64,000 nt of DNA, taken from NCBI RefSeq assembly GCF_902459765.1, contig NZ_CABPSP010000016.1, positions 62,001-126,000 on the forward strand. The letters are read 5' to 3'. Position 1 is the stretch's first letter. The number at the start of each line of letters is the position of its first letter. This document shows positions 41,312 through 51,570 of the stretch, in pieces. Below the pieces are notes generated by a model, which saw nothing but the letters and a program-made list of their open reading frames with translations, was not told the DNA's origin and did no database searches. The translations under genes and the position numbers were made by a program. This stretch comes from Pandoraea anapnoica. Lineage in GTDB: Bacteria > Pseudomonadota > Gammaproteobacteria > Burkholderiales > Burkholderiaceae.

Positions 41312-42043
41312 TCAGGCGCGGTACAGGTGTTGCGTGCGGATGTACTGCCACACGGGTTCGGGCAGGTTTGCCGGGGGTGTGACGGTGTCTCGCGCGTGCG
41401 CCAGCATGGCGCGCAACTCGGTGGCGGAGATGTCGACGGCCAGTGAGTCGTCGATCAGGATGCCGCCGCATGGCGTGGATTGTACCCCGAGCGCGGACTT
41501 TTCCCGTTGAACGAAGACCGGGCGCAGTTCCGGGGACGCCGCATCAAGACTGAAACCGGGCCGCGCCGCCGCACAGACATGGGCGTAATCGAACAGTTCG
41601 CGCCACGCATGCCAGGTGTCGAGCCGCACCAGTTGGTCCGAGCCGATGAGCAGAGAGAGCGACGCGTCGGGCCCGGCGTCCTGCCGCATTTCCCGTAGGG
41701 TATCGACGGTGTAGCTCGGCCCGGCGCGTTCGATCTCGCGCGTGCTGACGATCACCTGCGTCGACGGATGGGTGACGGCCAACTCGGCAGCCAGCCCCTG
41801 TGCGGCAAGCCGGGTCATGGCCAGCCGGTGCTCGGCGGCCGTGCTGCCTTGCTTCTGCGGCTGTTGCCCGGCGGGCATCAGCACCAGTTCGTCCAGCGCC
41901 AGCGTGCGCGCGAACAATGCGCCGAGCGCGAGATGCCCGGTGTGAATCGGATCGAACGTGCCGCCGAGCACGCCGATACGTTTGCGCGTTGGGTGGCACG
42001 GAGTGGCCGGGTTGCCTTGTGCTGCAGGAGAGGTGACGGTCAT
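41312..42043 (-). CDS. nadD: NadD, nicotinate-nucleotide adenylyltransferase
   Basis: It makes deamido-NAD from nicotinate mononucleotide and ATP. The 243-residue protein has the nucleotidyltransferase GVLGGTFDPIHTGHLALG, the later IGSDQLVRLDTWHAWREL and the conserved SATELRAML. About 20 extra residues precede the core. It is 13 bp after hemF and upstream of rsfS. Confidence 0.95.
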   Translation of the reverse strand: MTVTSPAAQGNPATPCHPTRKRIGVLGGTFDPIHTGHLALGALFARTLALDELVLMPAGQQPQKQGSTAAEHRLAMTRLAAQGLAAELAVTHPSTQVIVSTREIERAGPSYTVDTLREMRQDAGPDASLSLLIGSDQLVRLDTWHAWRELFDYAHVCAAARPGFSLDAASPELRPVFVQREKSALGVQSTPCGGILIDDSLAVDISATELRAMLAHARDTVTPPANLPEPVWQYIRTQHLYRA

Positions 42044-42056
42044 GCGCGCAGAGCCT

Positions 42057-42992
42057 TTACACCCACTCGCGGCGCACGAGGAAGTCGGTGTAGAGCTTTT
42101 CTTCGGGCGTGCCCGGCTCCGGCTTCCAGTCGTAGTGCCATTTCACGATCGGGGGCATCGACATCAGAATCGACTCGGTGCGCCCGCCCGATTGCAGGCC
42201 GAAGTGCGTGCCACGATCCCAGACCAGGTTGAATTCGACGTAGCGGCCGCGGCGATGCGCCTGAAAATCGCGTTCGCGTTCGCCATAAGGCATGCCACGA
42301 CGGCGCTCGACGATGGGCACATACGCGTCGAGGAACGCATCGCCCACGCTTTGCATGACCGCGAAGCCGGTGTCGAAGCCGCCACCGGAGAAGTCGTCGA
42401 AGAAGATGCCGCCGATGCCGCGCGGTTCCTGACGATGCTTCAGATAGAAGTACTCGTCGCACCACGTCTTGAAGCGCGGATACCACGTGGTGTCGAACGG
42501 ATCGAGCGCGTTCTTGCACGTCTGATGGAAGTGCCGACAGTCTTCTTCGTGCGCGTAGTACGGCGTGAGATCCATGCCGCCGCCGAACCAGAACGCCGGC
42601 AACTCGCCGGGCGCGGTGGCAATCAGAATGCGCACGTTGAAGTGCACCGTGGGGCAGTACGGATTACGCGGATGCAGGACCAGCGAGACGCCGAGCGCTT
42701 CGAAGCCGCGTCCGGCCAGCTCTGGCCGCGAGGCGCTGGCCGACGCGGGCAGCTTGTCGCCGATCACATGAGAGAAGTTGACGCCGCCGCGCTCGAAGAA
42801 GTCACCGTCGTCGAGTACGCGGGTGCGCCCATCGCCACGCAGCGCGCCATCGGCGGGACGCTGCCAGTCGTCGACGACGAAGCGTTTGCCGTCCAGGCGC
42901 TCCAGCGTCTCGACAATGCGGTCCTGAAGCCCGAGAAGATACGTGCGTACCGCGCCCGTGTCCGGCGCCGGTGCGGTGTCTTGCGCTGTCAT
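42057..42992 (-). CDS. hemF: HemF, oxygen-dependent coproporphyrinogen III oxidase
   Basis: It decarboxylates coproporphyrinogen III in aerobic haem synthesis. The 311-residue length from ATG 42992 is normal. Signatures include [46 protein letters not shown] and [20 protein letters not shown]. The upstream frame to 43082 is not required. It heads the hemF-nadD-rsfS-rlmH run. Confidence 0.97.
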   Translation of the reverse strand: MTAQDTAPAPDTGAVRTYLLGLQDRIVETLERLDGKRFVVDDWQRPADGALRGDGRTRVLDDGDFFERGGVNFSHVIGDKLPASASASRPELAGRGFEALGVSLVLHPRNPYCPTVHFNVRILIATAPGELPAFWFGGGMDLTPYYAHEEDCRHFHQTCKNALDPFDTTWYPRFKTWCDEYFYLKHRQEPRGIGGIFFDDFSGGGFDTGFAVMQSVGDAFLDAYVPIVERRRGMPYGERERDFQAHRRGRYVEFNLVWDRGTHFGLQSGGRTESILMSMPPIVKWHYDWKPEPGTPEEKLYTDFLVRREWV

Positions 42993-43135
42993 TCTGTGAC
43001 GTCCCTTGCGTGGTCTGTGTATGCAAATTGCGGTTTTATCCGCGATTGTACCGGCACGAGGGCAGACGCGGGCAGGCGGCACCGCGTGCCGGTGCCGCCC
43101 GAATGACCTGAATCAAACGAGGGTGCGCCCGCGTT

Positions 43136-44044
43136 TCAGGGCGCTGGCGCGTTCGGAAGTGTCCCTGCGGGGGCCGTGCCACCCGCGCCCGGAACGATTG
43201 GCGGCACAGCGCTGGTGCCGCTGACCGCCGGTCCGGCCGCGCCCGGCGCAGGCATCAGGATCTGCCGTGTGGCGGGCACCGGCCAGTGGGCCGTGCCGCC
43301 GACCTCGGCAATCGCCTTGTTGGTGTCGAAGTAGACCTGCCAGTAGTCGCGGTTGTGGCAGTAAGGGCGCACCGCGAGCACCGGCCCGGACGGATTGAAC
43401 TCGAGAATCTCGACGTCCACGCCCGGCTTTTCGACCACGTTGGGAATCTGCGCGACGCGTGCCTTCAGGCGATCCACGGCGTCCTGCAGGTCGACCGTAT
43501 GCGCGAGCTGTGCCGTGAGGTCCACGCGTCGGAAGGCGTTGGCGTCGTACACGGTGATGTTGTCGCCGAATACCTTCGTGTTGCCGACGTACACGCGCAG
43601 GTTGTCCGGCGTCGTGAGTGTGGTGACGAACAGCCCGATCTCGTCGACCACGCCCGTCACGCCGCCTGCGCTGATCATGTCGCCCGACTTGAACGGACGC
43701 AGCACGATGAGGAAGATGCCCGACGCGAAATTCGACAGCAGTCCGGACCAGGCGGCCCCGATGGCGATACCGGCAGCGGCGAGTAGGGCAGCGAACGATG
43801 TTGTTTCGATGCCGCAGACACTAAGAATGGTAAGAATCAGCGCGATACGCAAGGCAATGCGCATCGTCGATTCGGTATAGCGAACGAGGGTGGGATCGAT
43901 GTGGCGGCGATTCATCGCGCTGCGAACGAACCGCGCCAGCAGATTGATGACGATGCCACCGACGATCCAGATGACGACGGCCATCGCGATTTTCAGGCCG
44001 AACGGCACCAGATAATCGTTGACCAGCTTATCGAGGTCGAACAT
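43136..44044 (-). CDS. MscS-family mechanosensitive channel
   Basis: This is a small-conductance mechanosensitive channel that releases solutes on osmotic downshock. The 302-residue protein has three N-terminal helices, a pore-lining TM3 (AALLAAAGIAIGAAWSGLLS), the DNLRVYVGN beta domain and a Pro/Ala/Gly-rich C-terminal tail of about 40 residues. ATG 44044 is preceded by CGGAGA. Confidence 0.9.
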   Translation of the reverse strand: MFDLDKLVNDYLVPFGLKIAMAVVIWIVGGIVINLLARFVRSAMNRRHIDPTLVRYTESTMRIALRIALILTILSVCGIETTSFAALLAAAGIAIGAAWSGLLSNFASGIFLIVLRPFKSGDMISAGGVTGVVDEIGLFVTTLTTPDNLRVYVGNTKVFGDNITVYDANAFRRVDLTAQLAHTVDLQDAVDRLKARVAQIPNVVEKPGVDVEILEFNPSGPVLAVRPYCHNRDYWQVYFDTNKAIAEVGGTAHWPVPATRQILMPAPGAAGPAVSGTSAVPPIVPGAGGTAPAGTLPNAPAP

Positions 44045-44261
44045 GTAAGTCTCCGTCGAGCAAGGGTCTGTCGGGAAAACTGCATGAATGCCGCCGGGGC
44101 TGGCCGGCCGCGCGCTCTCGGGGTAAACCTTCGATGTCACGCGACGCCAGCGTGCCAATTTGGCCAGCGCTTGTCAATCGCGGGGGAATGAAGATGTGAG
44201 GCGGCCCATTGAGGGGGCGTGGGGAGGGTGGTGCAGCGTGCGATGCCAACGCCTGCGTCAA

Positions 44262-44300
44262 AAGACAACGGCCCGGGGAACGCGAGGTTCCCCGGGCCGT
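44262..44300 (-). terminator. Terminator downstream of purD
   Basis: A perfect 12-bp stem GGCCCGGGGAAC/GTTCCCCGGGCC with a 5-nt loop is followed on the minus strand by GTTGTCTTTT. It lies 50 bp after purD. The U-tract is interrupted, so efficiency may be moderate. The rest of the 300-bp gap up to the MscS gene holds nothing else recognisable. Confidence 0.65.
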
Positions 44301-44347
44301 GGCGAAACGATCCGGCGTAAGTAAGCTAACGGCCGGATGCTGGCAAC

Positions 44348-45625
44348 TTATTCCGGCTTGCGCGCGAGTGCGCGATTGCCGATGTCGTGGCGATATTGCA
44401 TGCCGTCGAAGTTGATCTGATTGACGGTCTGGTACGCCACGCTCTGCGCGCCGCGCACCGTGTCGGACAGGCCGACCACGCACAGCACACGTCCGCCCGT
44501 GACCTTGAGCACGTTGTCTTCGAGCTCTGTGCCCGCGTGGAACGTCACGCATTCGTCGGTCTCCGCCGGGACTTCCGAAATACGGTCGCCCTTGCGCGGC
44601 GTGTCCGGGTAGCCGTGCGCGGCGAGCACCACGCCCAGCGCATAACGACGATCCCAGTCGAGTTCGATCTTGTCGAGCGTGCCCGCAATCGCGTGCTCGA
44701 CCACCACCGAGAAGTCGCCCTTCAGACGCGCCATGATCGGCTGCGTTTCCGGGTCGCCCATACGGCAGTTGAATTCGAGCGTCTTGACGTTACCGTCGGC
44801 GTCGATCATCAGACCGGCGTAGAGGAAGCCCGTGAAGCGAATGCCGTCGGTCTCCATACCGCGCACCGTCGGCATGATGATCTCGCGCATCACCTTCGCG
44901 TGAATCTGCGGCGTGACGATCGGCGCGGGCGAGTAAGCGCCCATGCCGCCCGTGTTCGGGCCCTGATCGTTATCCAGCAGACGCTTGTGATCCTGCGACG
45001 TGGCCAGCGGCAGTACGTTCTTGCCATCGACCATCACGATGAAGCTGGCTTCTTCGCCTTGCAGGAATTCCTCGATCACCACGCGCGCACCGGCATCGCC
45101 GAGCTTGTTGTCCGCGAGCATCATGTCGACGGCGTTGTGCGCTTCTTCCAGCGACATCGCCACGACCACACCCTTACCGGCGGCCAGACCGTCGGCCTTG
45201 ATGACGATCGGCGCGCCCTTGGCGTCGATGTAGGCGTGAGCGGCGGCTGCGTCGGCAAACGTTTCGTAATCGGCAGTCGGAATGCCGTGGCGCTTCATGA
45301 ACGCCTTGGCGAAGTCCTTCGACGATTCGAGCTGCGCGGCTTCCTTCGTCGGTCCGAAGATCTTCAAGCCACGGGCGCGGAAGATGTTGACGATACCGGC
45401 GGCGAGCGGCGTTTCCGGGCCGACGACCGTGAGCGCGATGCCTTCGCGTGCGGCGAATTCGGCGAGCACGTTCGGATCGCTGATCGGCACGTTGCGCAGA
45501 CGCTCGTCGAGCGCCGTGCCGCCGTTACCCGGTGCGACATAGACCAGTTGAATACGCGGCGATTGGGCAAGCTTCCACGCGAGCGCGTGTTCGCGGCCGC
45601 CCGAGCCGACAACCATAATCTTCAT
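44348..45625 (-). CDS. purD: PurD, phosphoribosylamine-glycine ligase
   Basis: PurD performs the second step of purine synthesis. It is a 425-residue ATP-grasp enzyme beginning MKIMVVGSGGREHALAWKL, with the PSSK/PLAAG substrate segment and EFNCRMGDPETQ near the end. Start ATG 45625 lies 2 bp after the yebC stop, so the two are co-transcribed. Confidence 0.97.
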   Translation of the reverse strand: MKIMVVGSGGREHALAWKLAQSPRIQLVYVAPGNGGTALDERLRNVPISDPNVLAEFAAREGIALTVVGPETPLAAGIVNIFRARGLKIFGPTKEAAQLESSKDFAKAFMKRHGIPTADYETFADAAAAHAYIDAKGAPIVIKADGLAAGKGVVVAMSLEEAHNAVDMMLADNKLGDAGARVVIEEFLQGEEASFIVMVDGKNVLPLATSQDHKRLLDNDQGPNTGGMGAYSPAPIVTPQIHAKVMREIIMPTVRGMETDGIRFTGFLYAGLMIDADGNVKTLEFNCRMGDPETQPIMARLKGDFSVVVEHAIAGTLDKIELDWDRRYALGVVLAAHGYPDTPRKGDRISEVPAETDECVTFHAGTELEDNVLKVTGGRVLCVVGLSDTVRGAQSVAYQTVNQINFDGMQYRHDIGNRALARKPE

Positions 45626-45627
45626 AC

Positions 45628-46353
45628 TTATTCCCCGATGACGGCGTTGGTGAACACTTCCTGCACGTCGTCGAGGTTTTCGAGCGCGTCGAGCAGCTTT
45701 TGCATCTTCACGGCGTCGTCGCCGGTGAATTCCACTTCGGTTTGCGGCTTCATCGTCACTTCGGCGACTTCTGCCTTCAGGCCAGCGGCTTCGAGCTTGT
45801 CTTTGACGGACTGGAAGTCGTTGGGCGGGCAAACCACTTCGAAGCTGCCGTCTTCATTGGTGATGACGTCGTCCGCACCGGCGTCGAGCGCCACTTCCAT
45901 GAGCTTGTCTTCCGGGGTATCCGGCGAGAACAGGAACTGACCGCAGTGCGTGAAGAGGAAGGCGACCGAGCCGTCGGTGCCCATGTTGCCGCCGAACTTC
46001 GAGAAGGCGTGACGCACTTCGGCCACCGTGCGCACACGGTTGTCCGTCATGGTGTCGACGATCACGGCCGCGCCGTTGATGCCATAGCCTTCGTAGCGGA
46101 TTTCTTCGTAGTTCGCGCCGTCCAGACCGCCCACGCCGCGATCGATCGCGCGCTTGACGTTGTCCTTGGGCATGTTCGCGTCGGCAGCCTTTTCGACGGC
46201 CAGACGCAGGCGCGGGTTGCTGTCGGCGTCACCGCCGCCCAGACGGGCCGCGACCGTGATTTCCTTGATCAGACGTGTCCAGACTTTACCGCGCTTGGCA
46301 TCTGCCGCAGCCTTCTTGTGCTTGATGTTGGCCCATTTGCTATGACCCGCCAT
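45628..46353 (-). CDS. yebC: YebC/PmpR-family transcriptional regulator
   Basis: The 241-residue protein begins with the family signature [16 protein letters not shown] and has the three-domain acidic architecture of the family. The family acts as DNA-binding regulators or translation factors for polyproline stalling. The ATG at 46353 has GGAGA upstream. An upstream in-frame extension is not supported. Confidence 0.95.
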   Translation of the reverse strand: MAGHSKWANIKHKKAAADAKRGKVWTRLIKEITVAARLGGGDADSNPRLRLAVEKAADANMPKDNVKRAIDRGVGGLDGANYEEIRYEGYGINGAAVIVDTMTDNRVRTVAEVRHAFSKFGGNMGTDGSVAFLFTHCGQFLFSPDTPEDKLMEVALDAGADDVITNEDGSFEVVCPPNDFQSVKDKLEAAGLKAEVAEVTMKPQTEVEFTGDDAVKMQKLLDALENLDDVQEVFTNAVIGE

Positions 46354-46580
46354 GAATTTCTCCGTCGTGCCGCGCTGAGCGGCGAAGTATGCTCTGCCAG
46401 CCTGCGCAGTCCGGCGCGGCCAACCTTTGAAACGGGAGCGCCCGCCACCATGGGGGTCGCGGGCGCCGATTGCCTCGCCGCCCCGTCGTCTCGCACGGAT
46501 CCTGTCGATCACGTGGGGCATTTCGGGGCGGTGCAGTCCGAGCGGCAACCTGTGCCGCTATAATCGGAGGCAATTTTATC

Positions 46581-48293
46581 ATGCCGCCGCACCGTGCCAC
46601 GGGTGTTTGCTGCGCCGTGTCACGAGCCACGCCGCGTCTACCGCAGAGGTCGCTCATGCCCAAGAAGCCCGTGCCGTCGCAAGCGTCGTTCACCGCGACC
46701 CCAGCCGTCGCCCCCGCGTCGGCCGCTCCCGTCTCACCCGTCGCAACATCCACTGTGTCAGCGAGTTCCGCTCACGAGTCCGGCGAAGGGCTGGTGATAG
46801 CGCGCAACGCACAGCACCTGCTCGGCCTGCTGCCCGCGATGGGCAACCGCCACGGGCTCATCACCGGTGCGACCGGCACCGGCAAGACCGTCACCCTGCA
46901 AGTCATCGCCCAAGCGTTTTCGGACATTGGCGTGCCCGTCTTTATGGCGGACGTCAAAGGCGACCTGACGGGCATCACGCAGCCCGGCGTCGAGACGCCC
47001 AAGCTCAAGGAGCGCATCGCCAACCTCGGCTTCGACACCCCCGACTGGCACGGCAGCCCTGCCACGCTGTGGGACGTCTTCGGCGAGCAGGGCCACCCGG
47101 TGCGCGCCACCATCTCCGATTTGGGACCGCTCCTGCTCTCTCGCCTGCTGGGCCTGAACGAGACGCAGACCGGTGTGCTCAACCTCGTCTTCAAAATCGC
47201 CGACGATAACGGTCTGCTGCTGCTCGACAGCAAGGACCTGCGCGCCATGCTTCAGCATGTGGGCGACAACGCGTCGAACTTCACCACGCAGTACGGCAAT
47301 ATCTCGGCCGCGTCGGTCGGGGCGATCCAGCGCGGGTTGCTCACGCTGGAGCAACAGGGCGCAGACAAGTTCTTCGGCGAGCCGATGCTCAACATCGAAG
47401 ACTTCATGCAGACGGACGCGCAGGGACGCGGCATCGTCAACATTCTCGCGGCGGACAAGCTCCTGGCCGCCCCGCGCATCTATGCCACGTTCCTGTTGTG
47501 GCTGCTCGCTGAGCTGTTCGAGCGCCTGCCGGAAGTGGGCGACCCCGATAAACCCAAACTCGTCTTCTTCTTCGACGAGGCGCATCTGCTATTCAACGAA
47601 GCGCCGAAGCCCTTGCTCGAACGCATCGAGCAGATGGTCCGGTTGATTCGCTCGAAGGGTGTCGGTGTGTACTTCGTGACGCAGAACCCGGTCGACGTGC
47701 CGGACACGGTGCTCGGCCAGTTGGGTAACCGCGTGCAGCATGCGTTGCGCGCCTATTCGCCGCGCGACCAGAAGGCGGTGAAGGTCGCTGCGCAGACAAT
47801 GCGCGCCAATCCGTCGCTCGACATCGAGACGGTGATCGGCGAACTGGGTGTCGGTGAGGCACTTGTGTCGCTGCTCGACGAAAAGGGACGTCCGGCCATC
47901 ACGGAGCGTGCCTACATCTCGCCGCCGGCGTCACGTATCGGGCCGATCACGCCGCAGGAGCGCGCTGCGTTGATGGCCAGTTCGCTCGTTGCGGGCGTGT
48001 ACGAAAACGCCGTCGACCGGGAGTCGGCTTACGAGAAGCTTGTGGGGCGCACGGACTCACGCCAGCCGGACGGCACGCCGACGCCTTCGGGCGGCGCACC
48101 CGCCGGAACCGGTGGAGGCGGTGGCTGGCTCGACTCCCTCGGCGGTCTGCTGGGCGGTAGCGGGTCGCGCAGCAAGGACTCGCCCGTCGAAGCGATGGTC
48201 AAGAGCACGATGCGCACCGTCGGCAGTCAGCTCGGACGCGAAATCGTGCGCGGCGTGCTGGGCAGCATTCTGGGCGGCAACAAGCGCCGGTAA
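46581..48293 (+). CDS. HerA-like (DUF853) ATPase
   Basis: The 570-residue protein carries the HerA/FtsK-type Walker [13 protein letters not shown] and [10 protein letters not shown]. Its Walker B is [12 protein letters not shown], and a Gln-containing motif [20 protein letters not shown] follows. The family is an NTPase linked to DNA handling, with no settled role. The C-terminal 90 residues are Gly/Ser-rich, with a final [11 protein letters not shown]-type segment. Two starts are possible: ATG 46581 (GGAGG at 10 bp) or ATG 46656 (AGAGGT at 6 bp). The N-terminal 60 residues are low complexity. Confidence 0.88.
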   Translation: MPPHRATGVCCAVSRATPRLPQRSLMPKKPVPSQASFTATPAVAPASAAPVSPVATSTVSASSAHESGEGLVIARNAQHLLGLLPAMGNRHGLITGATGTGKTVTLQVIAQAFSDIGVPVFMADVKGDLTGITQPGVETPKLKERIANLGFDTPDWHGSPATLWDVFGEQGHPVRATISDLGPLLLSRLLGLNETQTGVLNLVFKIADDNGLLLLDSKDLRAMLQHVGDNASNFTTQYGNISAASVGAIQRGLLTLEQQGADKFFGEPMLNIEDFMQTDAQGRGIVNILAADKLLAAPRIYATFLLWLLAELFERLPEVGDPDKPKLVFFFDEAHLLFNEAPKPLLERIEQMVRLIRSKGVGVYFVTQNPVDVPDTVLGQLGNRVQHALRAYSPRDQKAVKVAAQTMRANPSLDIETVIGELGVGEALVSLLDEKGRPAITERAYISPPASRIGPITPQERAALMASSLVAGVYENAVDRESAYEKLVGRTDSRQPDGTPTPSGGAPAGTGGGGGWLDSLGGLLGGSGSRSKDSPVEAMVKSTMRTVGSQLGREIVRGVLGSILGGNKRR

Positions 48294-48415
48294 GGCTGAT
48301 ACTGACGCGGATGCGGGCGTGCAGTGCGCGCCCGCGTTCTCTCGCCTCTCGCGTCTTCTTTGCCCGTGTTGCAGATCCGGTTCCGGTCAAACAATAAAAG
48401 GTCGCTCACTCGCCG

Positions 48416-49333
48416 ATGTCCCTCAAATCTTCGCTGGAGCCGGTGCGAACCGGCGTGGCACACGACCCGCTGTGGCTGCGCGCCGCACCGCTCATCTTCC
48501 TGTTCCTGTGGTCCGTCGGTTTCACCGTCGCCAAGATCGGTCTGGAGTACGCCGATCCGCTGACCTTTCTGGCGTTGCGTTACGGGCTGGTGCTCGTGGT
48601 GCTGGCACCGCTGGCGGTCGTCATGCGCCCGCCTTTGCCGAAGACGGCGGCCGCATGGGGCCATCTCATCGTCATCGGCCTGTTGATTCAGGCGCTGTAT
48701 TTCAGCATGACGTATCTGGCGCTGCGACTCGGCGTGTCGGCGGGGAGTGTGGCGCTGATCACGTCGCTGCAACCGATTCTCGTGGCGCTGGCGGTACCGC
48801 ACCTGGTGGGCGAGCGCGTGAGCGGGCTGAACTGGATCGGGCTCGGTCTGGGGCTGGCGGGGGCGGCGCTGGTGATCGTGGCGCGCTCGGCCGTGGAGGC
48901 GACGTCGGCCGTCGGGCTGCTATTGACGTTCGTGGCGCTCGGCGCGATTACGTGCGGCACGCTGTACGAAAAGCGCTTCGGTGTGGGCCAGCACCCGGTG
49001 ACCTCGAATCTGGTGCAGTACTTCGTCGGGTTCGCGGCGACGCTGCCGCTTGCGTGGTGGCTCGAACCGATGCACGTCGCGTGGACGTGGCAACTCGGTC
49101 TGACGCTCGTCTATCTGGTGATCGGCAACTCGATTATCGCGATCTCGTTGCTGCTGGCGATGATCCGGCGCGGCGAGGCGTCGCGCGTGTCGGCGCTGTT
49201 CTTCCTCGTGCCGCCCTCGGCGGCGCTCGCGGCGTGGCTCATGGTCGGGGAACATATGCCGCCGCTGGCGTGGGCGGGGATGGTGCTGGCGGCCATCGGC
49301 GTGGCGCTGGCTACGCGACGCAAGGCGGCATAA
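48416..49333 (+). CDS. EamA (DMT superfamily) transporter
   Basis: The 305-residue inner-membrane protein has ten helices in two EamA repeats, with FLFLWSVGFTVAKIGLEYADPLTFLALR in the first. Family members export amino acids or other metabolites; the substrate here is unknown. ATG 48416 has only a weak AAAGGT upstream. Beyond its stop is an 11-bp tandem repeat GCGGCATAAG. Confidence 0.88.
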   Translation: MSLKSSLEPVRTGVAHDPLWLRAAPLIFLFLWSVGFTVAKIGLEYADPLTFLALRYGLVLVVLAPLAVVMRPPLPKTAAAWGHLIVIGLLIQALYFSMTYLALRLGVSAGSVALITSLQPILVALAVPHLVGERVSGLNWIGLGLGLAGAALVIVARSAVEATSAVGLLLTFVALGAITCGTLYEKRFGVGQHPVTSNLVQYFVGFAATLPLAWWLEPMHVAWTWQLGLTLVYLVIGNSIIAISLLLAMIRRGEASRVSALFFLVPPSAALAAWLMVGEHMPPLAWAGMVLAAIGVALATRRKAA

Positions 49334-49372
49334 GGCGGCATAAGGCAGACGCAGCAGGACGCTCCCCAAAGC

Positions 49373-49401
49373 AAAAGCCCCGGCAGGACCGGGGCTTTTT
49401 T
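49373..49401. terminator. Terminator between EamA gene and upp
   Basis: A 7-bp stem GCCCCGG/CCGGGGC with a 5-nt loop is followed by six T residues on the plus strand and preceded by four A residues, so it can serve both convergent genes. Confidence 0.88.
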
Positions 49402-49411
49402 CATCGTTCCA

Positions 49412-50062
49412 TCAGTTCTTGGTGCCGAACAGGCGGTCGCCTGCGTCGCCGAGACCCGGAATGATGTATGCATGGTCGTCCAGACGCTCGTCGAGCGAAG
49501 CGACATAGAGCTTCACGCCCGGATGCGCGTCGAGCAGCACCTTCACGCCTTCCGGGGCGGCCACGAGTGCGAGGAATGCAATGTTCTCGGGCGATACGCC
49601 GCGCTTGATGAGCACATCGACGGCGTGCACGGCCGAGTAGCCGGTCGCCACCATCGGATCGCACAGGATGAAGCTGCGGTCGGCCACGTCGGGCAGACGC
49701 ACGAGATACTCGACGGGACGATGCTGCTCGTCGCGATACACGCCAATGTGGCCGACACGTGCGGATGGCACCAGATCGAGCAGCCCGTCGCTCATGCCGA
49801 CGCCGGCGCGCAGCACGGGCACGATGGCGAGCTTCTTGCCCGCGATGACCGGGGCGTCCATCTCCACCATCGGCGTGTCGATGCGCTCGGTCGTGAGCGG
49901 CAGGTCGCGCGTGATTTCGTAACCCATGAGCAGCGTGATCTCCCGCAGCAGTCCGCGGAACGTGCGCGTCGACGTTTCCTTGTCGCGCATGTGCGAGAGC
50001 TTGTGCTGAATCAGCGGGTGATCGCAGATGAAGAGGTTCGGGAATCGGGTGTCTTGTTTCAT
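49412..50062 (-). CDS. upp: Uracil phosphoribosyltransferase
   Basis: It salvages uracil to UMP using PRPP. The 216-residue protein has the PRPP-binding loop [21 protein letters not shown] and begins [22 protein letters not shown]. The ATG at 50062 is chosen over a TTG at 50071. The Shine-Dalgarno is weak. Confidence 0.95.
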   Translation of the reverse strand: MKQDTRFPNLFICDHPLIQHKLSHMRDKETSTRTFRGLLREITLLMGYEITRDLPLTTERIDTPMVEMDAPVIAGKKLAIVPVLRAGVGMSDGLLDLVPSARVGHIGVYRDEQHRPVEYLVRLPDVADRSFILCDPMVATGYSAVHAVDVLIKRGVSPENIAFLALVAAPEGVKVLLDAHPGVKLYVASLDERLDDHAYIIPGLGDAGDRLFGTKN

Positions 50063-50231
50063 GGCAGGCAATTTGGGGCTGGGCCGCCGAATCGGTATGA
50101 CTGGGTTCGGCCCGCATGGCCGCGATTTTAGCCGATGCGGACGATGCCGGTCCGGGTTTCGACTTAGAATCGCTGCAAGACGGCTGCACAGCGGCCAACG
50201 ACCAACGCATCACTTGTCTTGAAGGCAGAAC

Positions 50232-51011
50232 ATGGATCTGGGAATCAAGGGCCGCACCGCGCTGGTGTGCGGCGCGAGCAAGGGACTGGGGCGCGCTTGC
50301 GCACAAGCGCTGGCCGAAGCCGGTGTCAATGTCGTGATCGTGGCGCGCACGGCCGACGCGCTGAACGCCGCCGCCGCCGACATCCGTGCGGCCACGGGCG
50401 TGAACGTGACCGCCGTGGCCTGCGACATCACCACGCCGGAAGGCCGTGCGCAAGCGCTTGCTGCCTGCCCGCAGCCCGACATCCTCGTGACGAACGCGGG
50501 CGGGCCGCCCCCGGGCGACTTCCGCGACTGGCAGCGCGACGACTGGATTCGCGCGCTCGATGCCAACATGCTCACGCCCATCGAGCTGATCAAAGCCACG
50601 GTCGACGGCATGATCGCGCGGGGCTTCGGGCGCATTGTGAACATCACGTCGTCCGCCGTGAAAGCGCCTATCGATATTCTCGGGCTGTCCAACGGAGCAC
50701 GCTCCGGACTGACGGGTTTCGTCGCCGGGCTGGCGCGCACCACCGTGTCGCACAACGTCACCATCAACAATCTCCTGCCGGGCGCGTTCGACACCGATCG
50801 TCTGACGGCGACGATGCAGGCGTCGGCGGCCAAGAGCGGTCAGAGTGTCGAGGACACGCGCAGCAAGCGCGCCGCCGCGATTCCGGCGCGCCGCTTCGGT
50901 CAGCCCGAGGAGTTCGGCGCGACCTGCGCATTCCTGTGCAGCGCGCACGCGGGCTACATTGCCGGACAAAACGTGCTGATCGACGGCGGGGCTTACCCCG
51001 GCACGTTCTAA
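50232..51011 (+). CDS. Short-chain dehydrogenase/reductase
   Basis: The 259-residue classical SDR has GASKGLGRACAQAL at the N-terminus, the NAG motif (TNAGGPPP) and ASCII Ser-Tyr-type active site region ITSSAVKAPIDILGLSNGARS. In it the usual Tyr-x3-Lys is replaced, since no YxxxK is seen; the local reading is LSNGARSG. That makes it an atypical SDR whose activity is uncertain. It is 76 bp upstream of mgsA and could form an operon with mgsA and the quinone oxidoreductase. Confidence 0.85.
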   Translation: MDLGIKGRTALVCGASKGLGRACAQALAEAGVNVVIVARTADALNAAAADIRAATGVNVTAVACDITTPEGRAQALAACPQPDILVTNAGGPPPGDFRDWQRDDWIRALDANMLTPIELIKATVDGMIARGFGRIVNITSSAVKAPIDILGLSNGARSGLTGFVAGLARTTVSHNVTINNLLPGAFDTDRLTATMQASAAKSGQSVEDTRSKRAAAIPARRFGQPEEFGATCAFLCSAHAGYIAGQNVLIDGGAYPGTF

Positions 51012-51086
51012 ACCGCGCCACGGCGCATCCCCTTTATCGCAATCACCGCACTCATCGGTGCTTATCGGCACTCAGGACTCGCATTC

Positions 51087-51500
51087 ATGACGGTTTCGAC
51101 GGTACCCAAGGTAAGAATTGCGCTGATCGCGCACGACAAGAAGAAGGACGAAATCCTCGCGGTCGCTCGTGACTACGTCGAGGTGCTGCGTCAGTGCCAA
51201 CTCGTCGCGACGGGCACGACCGGCGGGCGCATCGCCTCGGAACTCGGTCTCGACGTCGAGCGCATGCTCTCGGGCCCGCACGGCGGGGACTTGCAGATCG
51301 GCGCACAACTGGCCGAGGGACGTGTGGACATGGTGCTGTTCCTGCGCGACCCCATGACGCCGCAACCTCACGAACCCGACATCAACGCATTGGTGCGCGC
51401 TTGCGACGTGCACAACGTACCGTGCGCGACCAACAGTTCGACGGCGCGTCTGCTGCTCGAACAGTTGATCGTGCGGCTGGCTGCGCAACCATCCGCTTGA
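51087..51500 (+). CDS. mgsA: MgsA, methylglyoxal synthase
   Basis: It converts dihydroxyacetone phosphate to methylglyoxal and phosphate, a bypass of lower glycolysis. The 137-residue protein has the family start [23 protein letters not shown] and the catalytic [12 protein letters not shown] Asp segment, plus [19 protein letters not shown]. Normal length is about 150 in E. coli. Confidence 0.95.
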   Translation: MTVSTVPKVRIALIAHDKKKDEILAVARDYVEVLRQCQLVATGTTGGRIASELGLDVERMLSGPHGGDLQIGAQLAEGRVDMVLFLRDPMTPQPHEPDINALVRACDVHNVPCATNSSTARLLLEQLIVRLAAQPSA

Positions 51501-51570
51501 GCGTCGACACGGTCGACGGCAACGCCGCAGCAAGACACTACTCAGACAGAAAGGAGCGAGGAAGACGACC

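Noticed and set aside
49321-49350. Tandem GCGGCATAAG repeat at the end of the EamA gene as a mobile-element scar
   Set aside because: Only two short copies around the stop codon; slippage is enough to explain it, with no inverted repeats or element nearby.
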